From positions 128,816,501 through 128,880,500 of the forward strand of contig OX465596.1 of assembly GCA_950022295.1 (NCBI GenBank): a DNA stretch of 64,000 bases. Direction: 5' to 3'. Source of the DNA: Bromus sterilis (taxonomy: Eukaryota; Streptophyta; Magnoliopsida; Poales; Poaceae). Shown here piece by piece: positions 45,771 through 59,110 of this stretch; the stretch's first letter is position 1, and each line of letters starts with the position of its first letter. The notes under the pieces were generated by a model. That model was not told the origin of the DNA and searched no databases. It saw only the letters and a program-made list of their open reading frames with translations. Position numbers and translations under genes: made by a program.

Positions 45771-47823
45771 TACCCTCACTATGGAGTTCTTCCTCCATCC
45801 AGTACCCCAAAACTTGTCCCACAGGATCCTTGGAACTCGTACCGCAGGAGTGGACTAGGACTTCTCCAACGAGACCGTCCTACCGCGTGTCCCTCTTACC
45901 GTATCGTATCACCGGCATCCCGTCTTGGGTAGCCACTGTTTCCTTCCGACACTGACCATCACATGGACCTGACCATCACTTGGTCCATAAACTTTATCCT
46001 CCTCAGGGACCGTGCGCATAACAATCTGTCTTTCAAGACTATCTCCGTTTACCCGGCCAAGGCAACTGCCGCGCATAGCCTTCCCTCCTTGGTGATACAC
46101 ATAAGAGAACCCAACGGTAGACCGAATCAGGGCCTGCCCATTTAGGTAAATGTGGCTGCACGGATAAGTTCGGTTCGGTGGCACCTGATCAACTTGTCAT
46201 GAAGCATGTCTCCAACAGCAAATACAAGTATCATGTGCAACATGAGTAGCATCAGATCATAACAATGCATAGCATACTAGCATAATGAGTTCAGATATGA
46301 TCAAACACATTTTAGATGGTGAACTTATCCGTGTTACAAATATTAATTTATTAGCATGGCAACATTATGATTGCAGTTGAGCATAACTTAGGCATAACAT
46401 GAGCAGGTGTAGGAATAACATGAGCACTTCACATGGTGTTGGTATATCATGCTTACGATGATGCAGAGCATAACATGGCAATGATATGATCAAAGCATAG
46501 CATGAATGTAATATGGCAAAACATAGCATAGTAGTAGCCTATTCAAGGATAGCATGGCCATGATAACATCAATCATAAAATGGAAACATAATCACGGTCA
46601 CCGATATAAGCATATCATCAAACAACAAATTTTAGAAGCACATCAAATCTTTGCAAAGGTGCAAAGGGTATTGTGGCTTGCCTTCACCAACAAGGTGTAG
46701 GGAAAAGCTCCGGGTCTTCAACACCACAAAAGCCCTAAAAAATATTTCAAATAAAGCAACGACAAAAAGGTCAAACACTATCTTTTGCTTGACCAGAAAA
46801 TAACATCATAAAAACATGGCATGAAACCTATGCCAAAATGAAGAGGAGTTTGATACGAAAACAACGAAAAAAGAATTGCCTCGTTTGGACTTACGGTTGC
46901 GGAGATACGAGGGCGGGAATTTCCGGAGCTGGATTTAGGTTGAAATACGCTTTCTGAGCAGCGAAGGCGTATTATGGGCTGCTGAAGAGGAAAATATGCT
47001 TCCCAGTGGGGAAAGCGTATTTTTCACGAAGGCGTCTCCACTTACGCTGACGTGTGGGACCCAGTGGTCAGCCGGCCGGGCCACTTACAGGCGGGCCCAC
47101 TCGTTAGATCCTCTTTTCTCTCTCCTCCCCTGCTCTAGCCGAACAGAGGAGAGGCCACGGCCAGGGCTGCCGCCGGCGAGGGAGGCTACGGCGGCCGGCG
47201 CTGGGACGCGGGGGCAGCTAGCCGGGGATGCGCCCCGGTGTCAGCAGGGCCACGGGGCCGCGCGGGAAGGCCAGGCTGGGCGTCGCCGTTGGCTGCGGCG
47301 CTAGGGCCGGGGCGGCCGTGGAGCTCAGGCCGACGAGGTCGTCGGGGGCATGCGGTGGAGGGCCACTAGGGGAAAGCCATGCGGCGCAGCTAGACATGGA
47401 GAAGACGATGGGGGTGCACAGTGCGGTGAAGGCGACGTGACAAGCACGCGCGCAGAACAGGCCGGGCGTGGCCAAAGACGTGCTCACCAAGTGCACTAGC
47501 AATTTGGGTAAGATCTCGCGTGGCCAAAGATATCTAGCGTGTAGTCCTTCGCGTGCTGAGCACAGTGGTGCAAAAAGTCGACCCAAAGGTGTTCTCGATT
47601 GTTCTTAGCCATTCCAACAAGTTTGATACAACAATCTTTGGCAAGAAGCAGAGATCACATGGTGGGGGTTTGGGTGGAGGCAGGTTGACACATGGCTTTG
47701 GGGTAAAAAGAACTAGAGTACTGTGGAGTTTGGGCTCAAATGGATCAATGTACATGGTACTTCCTTTGCAAAGGCACCATGGAGGCTGAAGGTGTTTGTA
47801 CTGGGCTGTGGCTAGCACATGGA

Positions 47824-49651
47824 TGTTGGGATTCGGAGTAGAAAACAAAAAAAAATTCCGGCACTACGAAAACAAAACCCAAGAACGGATCTAGGAAGAT
47901 GCAGATGAGGATATCAATCTTGTTACCTTCTTGCAACCGTTCAACGGATGCACTCTCTCGCAGCGGAAGATGTTGATGGAGAATCGAAGAAGCGTGAAGA
48001 TGAACAATCCCACGAACAGATATAATCATCGTGGAGTCCCTCGAAAAAAGATCGAACGCACGATCTCTCTATGGTTGATCCACACGTAAAGTGTAGATGA
48101 TCCGGCAGGGCTCCTTCGTCCAGAGCTTAGCACCACCGGAGTAGAGAGGAGGGAGGAGCAGCCCTTCGGGGGGGTGAAGATTGGATCTAATGAGAGGGAG
48201 AGAGAGGGGGCAGCCCTTCGGCGGAGAACAAATCCAACGGTGTGTTGAAGGGGTGGCCCCACCTCCTCTATTTATAGGGGAAGGAAGAGGGGAGCCATCT
48301 TGGAGGAGGGGGCAGCCCTAGGGGCTGCGCCCTAGGGTTCCCCTCCCTAGGGTTGCACCAAGGGGGGAGGGGGGAAGCTTCTTGGAAGCTCCCCCAAGGC
48401 GCCCTCCCCTCTTGGGCTACCTTGGCCCATGTGCTCCCTCCCCACTTGGGCCTTCCAAGTGAGAGGGAGCCCATTGATATTAAATTATTTAATTTAATTT
48501 CAAAACCATTTCGAAATACATAATAAATGAATATGAAATATATCTAGACCAACTCGGAACTTTTCTGGCCCTCCGGTTTTACCCGGTTTTCTTAAAAATC
48601 TTCCCGGTACCTTACCGGGTCCCCGAAACGGTTCCGGTTTTCTCATCGGTCATAACCCGATCACTCCGAGACTTTCGCGGTGTGATAAATACATGCTCCT
48701 ATGACTCTAGTACTCTACAGATCATCTACCTTTAAGTGTGTGACTCCATAGGTTCGGTAGAATACGGACATGAACCGAAAACTTATTTTCCCGCGTACCA
48801 ATAACCGATAGCGGAGCCATGGACACCCATAATGGTTCCCGTACCTACACGAACATAAATTCGAGTGAACCACAAGCTTAACATGCCAGTCCCATTTGCT
48901 TCACGATACTATACAAAACCTGAGGTGAGATCTTTTAGGTATCCACTTGATTAACCATTAACTATTATACCAAGTCATCCGCCTACTTGTTTTGTTCCAT
49001 TTTTCTCGTTTTGTATTCCGGTATCCCTTGTGATGAATTCACAGTGTCTGGCCAGACGATGTTGGATGCCGTAATACCGGGAGGGCCACAGAAGTATCTC
49101 TCCATCGTTACAAGAGAAAGTTCCCAAATCGAACCGTTAAGTCCCTTGACAAACTTTCGGGTGTGAGTGATCAAAGCCGTTATTGCCACGCCTGTTACGG
49201 GTGTTGTTGGGACAGTGTAAAAACCCACCGTCCGGTATGAAGTTACGAAACATTCTTATGGTCATAAAGGACACATGCATATTAACTTTAGATTATTTTA
49301 CTTATAACATGGAAACGATGTGATCTCAAAGTAAATCATACAATTGGGTCGGTTCAGCATCCTTGTTCTGGCAACAATGTGCTCCCATGTGTTACCGTCA
49401 TTTCCAATGCCCTATGAATAGGAAAACATGTCATCCATAACACACGGGTTAGTCCTAGAGGCAGACTAAGAACACTTGGTGTTTATACTCCACACCTGCA
49501 TATGGGTTTTCCTCCAGAGGCAGTTAACATGCTACTTGGCAAACCTCCGCATAAGCCATTTGCAGTTATAGCACAGACATATAAACTTTAATAATGAACC
49601 TGGAATTATAATAATACAATTTATTATTGCCTCTAGGGCATAATTCCAACA
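47824..49651 (-). repeat. Element H 3' LTR
   Basis: 1828 bp, plus-strand ends TGTTGGGATTCGG...AATTCCAACA. TATA box on the minus strand at 48268-48277. Confidence 0.88.
48268..48277 (-). promoter_or_regulatory. TATA box of H 3' LTR
   Basis: CTATAAATAG on the minus strand; same box at 55008-55017 in the other LTR. Confidence 0.6.
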
Positions 49652-52379
49652 GTCTCCCACTTGCACTAGAGACAATAATCTAGTTGCATGGTTTACTCAA
49701 ACCAATGCCACTTTGGTCTTCATGCTCGTTTGTGGTCTAGACTTCGTCACGGAGCTTAACGCTTTTAGGATCGTCTCAATCCTGTGTATCTTAATGTACC
49801 CCTTCATCTTTATGAAGTATTTGAAGATAGGGTACTATCGTTCAACATGTTTGGACTACCGTGAGCTCTTAGCTTACTTTGTTTTGATCATGATTCTCAT
49901 ATCAAAATTTGGTTTATGCAGATCAAACGTTCGGAACTATGCCAATCACTATGATTGTGTTCCTGATCCAAATACCCTCCTATGCAACTTCCAGAGTTGC
50001 CATGTTTCACGTCTACGTTGTAGAAATCCCGCTATGTGCCTTAGCTTGAAAAACAATTTTCAACATCCTACTTTGCAACTTAGTTGCAGACCGATTAAAA
50101 TATTACAAATCATTATGAAACTTTCTTTCATCTATTTGTAATGAACTCTTTAGTCTTCCACATAGAACCTTTCTTCATCTGAGGTACTTCAGGGGAACTA
50201 ATCTACTAGTTAGATTACTTTGGTGCTTGTTGCACTTTCAGGACATCCAAGACCTTAGTGCTTTATTTTGCTAAAATATTTATTTTCAATCACTCATATG
50301 TTATTCACATATATGATTAGAATCGTGCTCCCACTTAATTCCATATCTTATATACTTATTGATGAAATAATAACTTTCATAACTTCATCAAGAAACTATT
50401 ACTCCAGCTTTGTGATATTTTCTTCAACTATGGACTGATCTTTGAAGCATTCTCACTTTTACTAATATCGTATAGATCATTAAATCCTTTCAGGTTGTAT
50501 CATGCATACACCCTTTGTTTAATTTTCTTAGAATAAAAATCCATATGTCATACTTCGAAAGTATGTCGCGATTATCAGTAATTTTCCATATGAACATTTG
50601 CATCACTACACATATTGTAGTCAACCTTTTGAACTCTATCGAAAAACTTATTTTACGATAAGTTGAGCAATATCAACTATTAAACTATCGTCTATGTTCA
50701 TATCTAGGAAAGTCAAATCCACTCTGATGATCAGGTAACCTTAGGAGGGTTTTACCAAGTTCTCAACTTCATTTAGATGGATGGCTTTCATATAGTTTTT
50801 ATGGTTTTTAAGCCATACAGTGGAGTTAGTGATCGTCATGGTTTCTTGTAGTTCACAGGTTTATCACACTATAGAACCACCTTGGTCCAACGTGAATTTA
50901 CAAAGCTGTGTGATACATCATAAGACTTGATCATTTCATCTCTTGAACACATTTCAGAGTTTCATCATTTCTTTTCATCAAATGTAGGAATTTCTGGTTT
51001 GGTCACAGAGTTTATCTCTAGAACGAGTTTCTGAGTTTCATTCTATAGAACCAAATGATTCAATGTAATCATTATCAAGCTATTAGTACTCCCACTTAAT
51101 TGTTTCAAGAGAGCAATTTTCTCAGGAAAAATCCCATGTCCCATGATAAAAAAAATCCCGGGTATAGTAGTGGAAGTGTTGTTCGTAACATGATGTTTCT
51201 ACAATACTTATATTCGGGATCGAGTATATTATGAAACAACAATTGGAGTTCTTATCCATGCCGTATTCTTATAGGGCATTGTTTCAACAAACATAATACG
51301 ACGCTCTATTTAGTTCGTAAGTGGTTTATCAAAAGCGTTAAGCAGTATAGTAAATGGGAGTGTGGTTTAAGTACATCACCGACCTTACCATGTCATGCTG
51401 GAATTCAGGGTAGAAAACAATTTTAATACCAATATGCCATATAGGGCTTGGTTATGCGTCAAGATACTCTGTAGCTATACGGGGTTTCAGGTGACGCTAG
51501 TTTATGAACTGACTTCATACACTCGATGATATTTGCTAAATTCTTTAACTCATTTACTTTACGATCAGATTGTCAAATATTTGATCTATGTGTGACGATA
51601 ATTCTCTTTGTGTTGAAACAGTTTTGAACTTATTCAAAATTTCAGATATTATGTCTTGTCTAAATATCGGTATATCTATACAAGTCATTATACCAAAGTT
51701 TGATGTAAAGTACTATTTAATTGTTTTCCACACATCGATATGTGTTATTACCAATAGTTTACTGAACACTTGAACAATTCATTTGATAAATGATTTTGTC
51801 TATTAGAAAAACATTGCATGTGTCAAATGACTCAAAGTCAAGAGATTGAATGACTTCATCGATATGAAGCTTCCGCATGCGTTTTGTTCTAATGCGGCTA
51901 AGTCATTTATGCTATTACAATAATGCATTATCATCACATAACTTAATTTATTTAGCAATCAAGAAAATAGACATAACATCAAGATTTCAACTTAGATAAT
52001 TCACCACGAAGGGTGACATTCAGAGAGTAATAATTTTCGAACAACCATTATTCAAAACGTGGATAACACATCCACCGTGCAGACGACATAATACGATATT
52101 AATGTTTTACACGACCTCTGAATTAAATAACTTTTATTCAAACTCTAAGATAAATCTTTATAGACGAACGCCGACGGCCTTGGTTGAGTTGGGCACCACT
52201 TCCGACGCGGACTTGCACTTCATTCGTTCTTCTCCTTTGGATTCTAAGAATTCCCTGTACCGATTTGCGAACCATTAGCAATTAATATGGTATCATTTAT
52301 ACCTATGAAGATAATGAAATTGTCTATTAACTTAGTATAACTTATTTATATCTTTGGTGATCAGACCACTTTTTAGATC
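49652..52379 (-). mobile_element. Element H interior without recognisable pol
   Basis: 2.7 kb of AT-rich DNA between polypurine tract and gag remnant. In an autonomous element protease, integrase, RT and RNase H would lie here, but no motif such as YVDD or DTGS is seen on the minus strand. CTCCCACTTAATT words recur near 50330 and 51090. Either pol was replaced or it has decayed beyond recognition. Confidence 0.6.
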
Positions 52380-53180
52380 TCCCAGATACTTCTTGCAATT
52401 CCTCTTCCAGTTCCCCTTGTTCTTGCAGTAGTGACACTAAGAATCTTTAGTTGGGCCAGTCTTGGTCTTTACCTGAGCTTTGGTCTTGCCACCGCTCATG
52501 GCATTTCTGCCTTTGCCCTTCTTCTTGAAACTGGTAGTGTTCATCAGAGCCAACACATGGCTAGGATCCTTCTACATAGATGCTTCCGTAGTCTTAAGCA
52601 TAGCGAACAATTCATCTGTGGTCTTGTCAAGCCCATTCATGTTGTAATTCATGATAAAGTCGTTGTAAGACGGAGGGAGTGACGCAAGGAGAATGTCAAT
52701 GTTGAGTGTCGTAGGGATCGCAAATCCCAGAGCCTTCAGCCTCTATGCATAACCAACAAGTTTGATCACGTGCTCGCTTAGGGAGCTACCTTCTGTCATC
52801 TTACATTCCCACATCTTCTTTGTTACCTCGTAACGTTCAGTTCTAGCCTGCTTCCGATACAGAGCATTCAGTTGTGTCACCATGTCAACAACGGAGAAGT
52901 TCTCAAAACGTTTCTGAAGCTCTGTATCCATGCATGTAAGCATCAAGCATTGTACTGCGGTGTGGTCATCTAATTTAGTCGCATAGACGTTCTTATCGTC
53001 CTGCGATGCATCCTCAGCGGGAGCGGCTGTGAGAGCTTCTTTGAGAACATAGTCCTTCTTAGCAACTTTGAGGACAAACCCAAGATTACGGAACCAGTCC
53101 GCATAGTTTCCCCCATTTGCAGCAAGCTTCTCTTTTTCAAGCATCGGTCCTAAGCTAAATGCATGGTTGTTGCGGGCCAT
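52380..53180 (-). pseudogene. Element H gag remnant (Angela-like)
   Basis: Minus-strand ATG at 53180 gives MARNNHAFSLGPMLEKEKL, then NYADWFRNLGFVLK and QARTERYEVTKKM, the UBN2/Copia gag domain. The frame holds to a CCHC-like knuckle at about 52395-52436 (C-x2-C-x4-N-x4-C, His replaced by Asn). Three in-frame stops interrupt it: 52743-52745, 52572-52574 and 52437-52439. A longer frame starting at 53216 includes leader sequence. Gag would package element RNA; this copy cannot make full-length protein. Confidence 0.85.
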
Positions 53181-54565
53181 CTCTCTACAACGATATAAAA
53201 ATTTTGATTTAGACATGGTTAAAAATTAATTGCATTAATCTTAACAAGTTTAATCTAATGCTCCCACTAAAACCAATATCTCTCAAAATTGATCTTAGGG
53301 TAATCAAGATCCGGATCAATACACCTGCCACCGGTTTAACACTCAGCCATGGAGGAGATCAACCCAGTAGGTCTAACTAAATCAATCATAACCGACTTAT
53401 GACTCTTGTATTAGTCTTTCGAGACTTGTGCTCCGAGCTCAGATCGGATAAGCTAGAACGTCAAGACAACCAAGCGCTATTGCTGTGGAGACAACTCAAT
53501 CCACCCGCCGCTTTGTTACCTTTCCGTTGGTACTCGTGTTACACGACGCACCTCGGGTGGCGTTTATTACAGACGGTTGCACGCTTGGGAGAGCACGAAC
53601 TTCTTGATATTTTAAGAGAGATTATCCTATTAAAATTACGACTAGTGCGCAATCAAGACAGGCAATGAAAAGGATTAACATCACAGGCAGTTTAATGTAT
53701 GTGATATGGTATAACCCTTTTCTTCAAGAAGCTCCAAGCATCATGCTTTTCTGTCTTCATCTTCTTTTTGGCGGAGAGCATCACCTCCACGCAGGACATG
53801 TCGTTAAGCACCATGACGTATGATCATCATCTTCATGTAGATACTAAAACTATTGCTAGCATCTATTCTACTAAAGGAAAATTACATGAAGTTTGGCACG
53901 CAGGCCGAATAAATGACAATCATATGGCTCCAGCCATCATGTCGTACCATGACGTGCAAGTCATGCAAATTTAACATGTACAAAGTATAATCATCTCATA
54001 CAACTTTTATCATGACGAAGACTATACCACATCACATGTTCCTGCAAAAACAATTTAGACGTTCTTCTACTCGTTCTTTGCATCTTTTACGTGGCTGCTA
54101 GGGTTTGCAAGGAAAAACGATTTGCTAGCTACGTAACCATGTAAAGCACAATCTTCAAGTTGCTAGATTAACACTCGGGGCGTATCAACCATGAGACTAC
54201 AATTTAATCTCATGACCAATATTGAACAATCGTCAATACGCGTGATCCCCGTGCTAGATCAACAATAACACGCCCCTTTTGTTACACAATTTCTCCACAC
54301 CAAAAGCAAGACCCAAATCATCTTCGCGCGACCATCATACTCAGGAGCAGCATAGAAGGACCCCGAGGGGCAAGATGTTTGTAACAAAATCAAGCAATAC
54401 AGGAGGGATCAATTTGTGCAATTAGAGGGGAAGCAACTAGAAGATTCAGTTTAGATCTATTATCAAAAAACCGCGCACAATGAAAATTTTTGTGCAATGC
54501 CCGTTTATCACTTATGAACTCTAGATTGAACCTGCATCTAGCACTAGACTAGCTCATTATACCGC
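53181..54565 (-). other. Element H untranslated leader
   Basis: 1.4 kb between the 5' LTR and gag, no coding frame of note. A degraded primer-binding site (minus GGTATAATGAGC, 54552-54563) lies beside the LTR. Just before gag the minus strand reads TATCGTTGTAG, acceptor-like. Confidence 0.6.
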
Positions 54566-56371
54566 TGTTGGCATTCGGAGTAGAAAACAAAAAAAAACCC
54601 GGCACTACGAAAACCAAACCCAACAACGGATCTAGGAAGATGCAGATGAGGATATCAATCTTACTACCTTCTTGCAACTGTTCAATGGATGCACTCTCTC
54701 GCAGCAGAAGATGTTGATGGAGATTTGAAGAAGCGTGAAGATGAACAATCCCACGAACAGATCTAATCACCGTGGAGTCCCTTGAACAAAGATCGAACGC
54801 ACGATCTCTCTACGGTTGATCCACACGTATAATGTAGATGTTCCGGCAGGGCAACACCGTCCAGAGCTCGGCACCACCGGAGTAGAGAGGAGGGAGGAGC
54901 AGCCCTTCGGGGTGGTGAAGACTCGCTCTAATGAGAGGGAGAGAGAGGGGGCAACCCTTCGGCGGAGAACAAATACAATTGTGTGTTGAAGGGTGCCCCC
55001 GCCTCCTCTATTTATAGGGGAAGGGGGAGGGGAGCCATCTTGGACGAGGGGGCAGCCCTAGGGGCTGCGCCCTAGGGTTCCCCTCCCTAGGGTCGCACCA
55101 AGGGGGGAGGGGGGAAGATTCCTGGAAGATCCCCCAAGGCGCCCTCCCCTCTTGGGCTCCCTTGGCCCATGTGCTCCCTCCCCACTTGGGCCTTTCAAGT
55201 GAGAGGGAGCCCATTGATATAAAATTTATTAATTTAATTTAAAAACCTTTTCGAAATACATAATAAATGAATATTAAATATATCTAGACCAACTCAGAAC
55301 TTTTCCGGCCCTCCGGTTTTCTTAAAACTCTTCCCGGTACCTTACCGGGTCCCCGAAACGGTTCCGGTTTTCTCATCGATCATAACCCGATCACTCCGAG
55401 ACTTTCGCGGTGTGATAAATACATGCTCCTATCACTCTAGTACTCTACATATCATCTACCTTTAAGTGTGTGACCCCATAGGTTCGGTAGAATACACACA
55501 TGAACCGAAATCTTATTTTCCCGCGGAACAATAACCGATAGCGGAGCCATGGACACCCATAACGGTTCCCGTACCTACACGAATATAAATTCGAGTGAAC
55601 CACAAGCTTAACATGCCAGTCCCATTTTCTTCACGATACTATTCAAAACCTGAGGTGAGATATTTTAGGTATCCGCATGATTAACCATTAACCATTATAC
55701 CAAGTCATCCTCCTACTTGTTTTGTTCAATTTTTCTCGTTTAGTATTCCGGTATCCCTTGTGATCAATTCACAGTGTCTGGCCAGACGATGTTGGATGCC
55801 GTAATACCGAGAGGGCCCACAGAAGTATCACTCCATCGTTAGATAATCAAATTCCCAACTCGAATCGTTAAGTCCCTTGACACACTTTCGGGTGTGAGTG
55901 ATCAAAGCCGTTATTGCCACGCCTGTTACGAGTGGTGTTGGGACAGTGTCAAAACCCACCCTCCGGTACGAAGTTACGAAACATTCTTATGGTCATGAAG
56001 GACACATGCATATTAACTTTAGATGATTTTACTTATAACTGGAAACGATGTGATCTCAAAGTAAATCATACAATTGGGTCGGTTCAGCACCCTTGTTCTG
56101 GCAACAATGTGTTACCGGCATTTCCAATGCCCTATGAATAGGAAAACATGTCATCCATAACACACGGGTTAGTCCTAGAGATAGACTAAGAACACTTGGT
56201 GTTTATACTCCAAACCTGCATATGGGTTTTCCTCCGGATGCAGCTAACATGCTACTTGGCAAACCTCCGCATAAGCCATTTGCAGTTATAGCACACACAT
56301 ATAAACTTTAATAATGAACCTGGAATTATAATAATACAATTTATTATTGCCTCTAGGGCATAATTACAACA
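54566..56371 (-). repeat. Element H 5' LTR
   Basis: 1806 bp, TGTTGGCATTCGG...AATTACAACA, aligning with 47824-49651; TATA box at 55008-55017 on the minus strand. Confidence 0.88.
55008..55017 (-). promoter_or_regulatory. TATA box of H 5' LTR
   Basis: CTATAAATAG on the minus strand. Confidence 0.6.
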
Positions 56372-57271
56372 ATTGCTCCCCTATGGATGATATTTGGCAG
56401 AGCGTAATCATACACTAGAGTGAGTATGTGTACCAATTTTCATCTCAATTGGAGCAAGATAGCTAGCACTTCCTTTTTAAATGCCCAATTAGGCCAGAAT
56501 GCAAAGTTGAAGCTAGCATCTCATAGGATTGATGGAATTGGCTGAAAATTGGTGTACTGGGGCAATTTGGCATGGTGCACATGTGTATAAAGTTTCATAG
56601 CCATTGGACACACATAGCTAGCACTTGCTTCACAAGGTGCCCTGCTGACCAGAAACTTAAACATGATGGTGCACTCACATGGCTAATGGGAATTGGCTCC
56701 AATTTGGTTTCGTAGAGTTATTTGGTGGTAGGATAATTCTCAAAAAGTTTCAAGGCAAATGGGATCCCCTATCATGCACTTGCTTCACAATGCCCCCTTG
56801 CTGCACCCAAACTTTGGGAATTTATTGTGGGAGTTTGGCTAGGAAATGGCAGTCCCTTCACAAAGCTCCATTCTGCCCCCACAGACAAATGAATTTTTCT
56901 AGAGGAAAAATAAACTTGGGCTATGAAATATATTTGGGGAAATTGGCAAGATATGATGTCAATGACATGAGGGAATTATTTGGGGATTTATGGAGCAATA
57001 TAGATGGGTGTTGTTTCACAAACCTCAAATAATGGGAATATTCCTTGTATTGGAAAAAGGAATATAAGGCTTGAATATATGGTGGCTTGGATGGGATGGA
57101 ACAATGGAATGACATGGAGAGGCTTGAAATCAAGGGTCACTTGAGCATGGAAAGAAAATATGCGCAAGTTTCAAGTCCAACGAGGTGCTCAAAATTAAAT
57201 CCAATAGCAAATCCAAAAATAAAGAAGAAAAGTTTTTGCTAAAAGAAAGTTCCAAAATCCAGGGTGTCACA
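56372..57271 (-). mobile_element. Element E, 5' LTR, segment 3
   Basis: Ends GGGTGTCACA, the inverted counterpart of TGTGGCACCC at 27919, so it is read as the far end of E's LTR (about 3.8 kb in all). No coding sequence; an apparent plus-strand frame at 56679-57032 has no recognisable features. Assignment depends on the terminal match only. Confidence 0.6.
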
Positions 57272-59110
57272 TAAACCCGGAATTCCCAAAATACGACACC
57301 TATCACTAATAGGCTTAAACTCTTGGCACCAAAAGTCCAAACATTAATCAAATCAATAACTCAAAACTATTGCAAGTGACTACTATACTTATAATAGCAA
57401 CATCAATTACCTACTAATGCAAGACACACAACTCAGTGCAACAAGCCAAGTCTCTAAACTAGATGAGCATGATAACTCAAGAGAGTTGCAAAGGCAACAA
57501 CCTAAATAAAATCTCTTAAAATTAATAAGCATTAAAACTAAGAGCTAGGCATGACAACAACTACAAAAAGATAAAGAACAGACACAAAAAGATAAGCTTG
57601 CAAACCTATGTTGTGTTCTAAGGTGGAGTGGAGCGTGTTTCTCTCCCAAAAAAGGAAGGCTAGGGTCCAAATTGCTATGAACACCAAGCAAAACTAAAAC
57701 AAACTAAAAATTAAATGCAAGACGCTCTATGCATAGCACATAACACATGAAGTGATAAAAATATCATGTGGAGAAGGACGAACGGATGATTGTTGATGGA
57801 CAAGGGGATGCATGGGGGCATACCCAAGCTTAGACGCTTGAGTATCCTTGGATATTTCTTGGGGGTGCATGGAGGAATCCCCAAGATTGAGCTTTTGACA
57901 CTCCTAGATCTTCTTTCATCATCTTCCTTCACACAATTTAAAACTCCCTTCATATGAAACTCATCATAAGCTGATTAGAGTGGTTAGTACCCATAAATAA
58001 ATAATTTTCCTATACTATAAATAAAGATTTTCATGAAGGGCTACTGTTTCTCAAGATTGAAAAAATGTTTTTTCAAAGTAAAAGAAAGCTTAATATTTGA
58101 AAAACTGAGAAAACGCAAAACGTGGCAGAATTTGTTAAAACAGACCAGAAGGTAGTAAATAATTTTTTCTGGGCACTTCTGCAACTCAAATATAAAAACT
58201 CAGAACATACGCTAGAAAGTCAATTGTATAGAGCATACTGTCACAAATATTTAGATCAAGAATATGATCTGGTGATTTTTGGTGAATTTTTTCGTCAAGC
58301 AGACAAAATATGTTTCTCGACAGCATGTCACAACTTTTGAACTTTCTTGCAATCGGAGGTAAAACTTGGCACAAAGCTTGAAAATAAAGATACAATGATG
58401 TTATTACAGTAGTAACACACATAAAGACCACTTAAAATGAAAGTAAAGATAACATGGTGTGCCTCCCAAGAGCTCTTTCTTTATAGCCATAAAGAAAGGC
58501 TTAAATTTTTAATGAAGTTCTCGTAGGAATAAGAGTTGAAGAACAAAAGAGAGCACCAAGAAGCAAATACCAAACACATTTAAGTCTAACATGCTTCCTA
58601 TGCATAGGAATATTGCAATGAAATAATTCATTGAAACACAAAGCAGTAAGCAAAGGAAGGAAAAACAAGTGCAACTTCAAAACCTTCAACATAAAGAGAG
58701 GGAACTTGTTATTATTGAGATATCTATAATCATATGTTCCCATCTCATAATTATTTTTAGTGGGATCATGAAAAAACTCAACAATATAAGTATCACATAA
58801 AAAATTCTTATCATGATCCACAAGCATAGAAAATTTCTTACTCCCCACATAAGAAAAATCATCAATAGTAGTGGGAGCAAACTCCAAAAAATAGCTATCA
58901 CATGAATCATTCTTCTCATGATCTACTTGAAAATTTTTATTCTTTATAGAATAAGTGTCATCACAATAATCATCATAGATAGGAGGCAAAGTATTATCAA
59001 ATAAATTTCATCATCAAAATTTGGGGGGCTAAAAAGATCATCTTCATCAAACGTAGCATCCCCAAGCTTATAACGTTGCATATCATTAGCATCAAAATTA
59101 TTCAAAGAAG
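57272..59110 (-). mobile_element. Element I, Athila-like Gypsy internal DNA
   Basis: Flanks E on the right and is interrupted by J at 59111. AT-rich. Minus-strand translations contain LGMPPCIPL and LGIPPCTP repeats and the 162-residue frame at 58501-58989, features I associate with Athila-type Triticeae elements such as Sabrina-like families. No LTR of I is in the window. Confidence 0.5.
58501..58989 (-). pseudogene. Athila-type ORF fragment in element I
   Basis: 162 codons on the minus strand, starting MPPIYDDYCDDTY. It has repeated VDHEKN/VDHDKN and CDSYFLEF/CDTYIVEF segments, then a hydrophobic stretch (LFFLPLLTALCF) that could be a membrane segment. Similar proteins are common in wheat Athila-like elements; their role is unknown. 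The frame probably began further upstream: sequence to 59110 and beyond J seems related but out of frame. Confidence 0.4.

Larger units (their letters stand above)
45138..47823 (-). mobile_element. Element E, 5' LTR, segment 2
   Basis: Continuation after F. It contains five short hairpins of the GGTCATCGCATGACC type (45466-45641), the palindrome module (about 45713-45770), an AT-rich block of degenerate ATAGCATG-like words (46200-46620) and a GC-rich block (about 47030-47470). No coding sequence. Confidence 0.75.
47824..56371 (-). mobile_element. Element H, Copia (Angela/BARE-like), largely non-coding
   Basis: LTRs 47824-49651 and 54566-56371. On the minus strand the LTR starts TGTTGTAATTATGCCC or TGTTGGAATTATGCCC, as in Angela/BARE/WIS. 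Orientation is minus: a reversed polypurine tract (CTCCCACTTGC, 49654 on) adjoins the left LTR. The interior keeps a gag remnant only. LTRs differ noticeably more than those of F or G. The flanks ATGGA and ATTGC do not form a clear target duplication. Confidence 0.85.

Noticed and set aside
49713..50141. 142-codon plus-strand frame in H
   Set aside because: Antisense to H, no recognised domain, AT-rich with Leu/Ile/Cys-rich chance composition.
56679..57032. 117-codon plus-strand frame in E LTR
   Set aside because: Lies in LTR sequence, antisense to the element, no domain or conserved partner copy.
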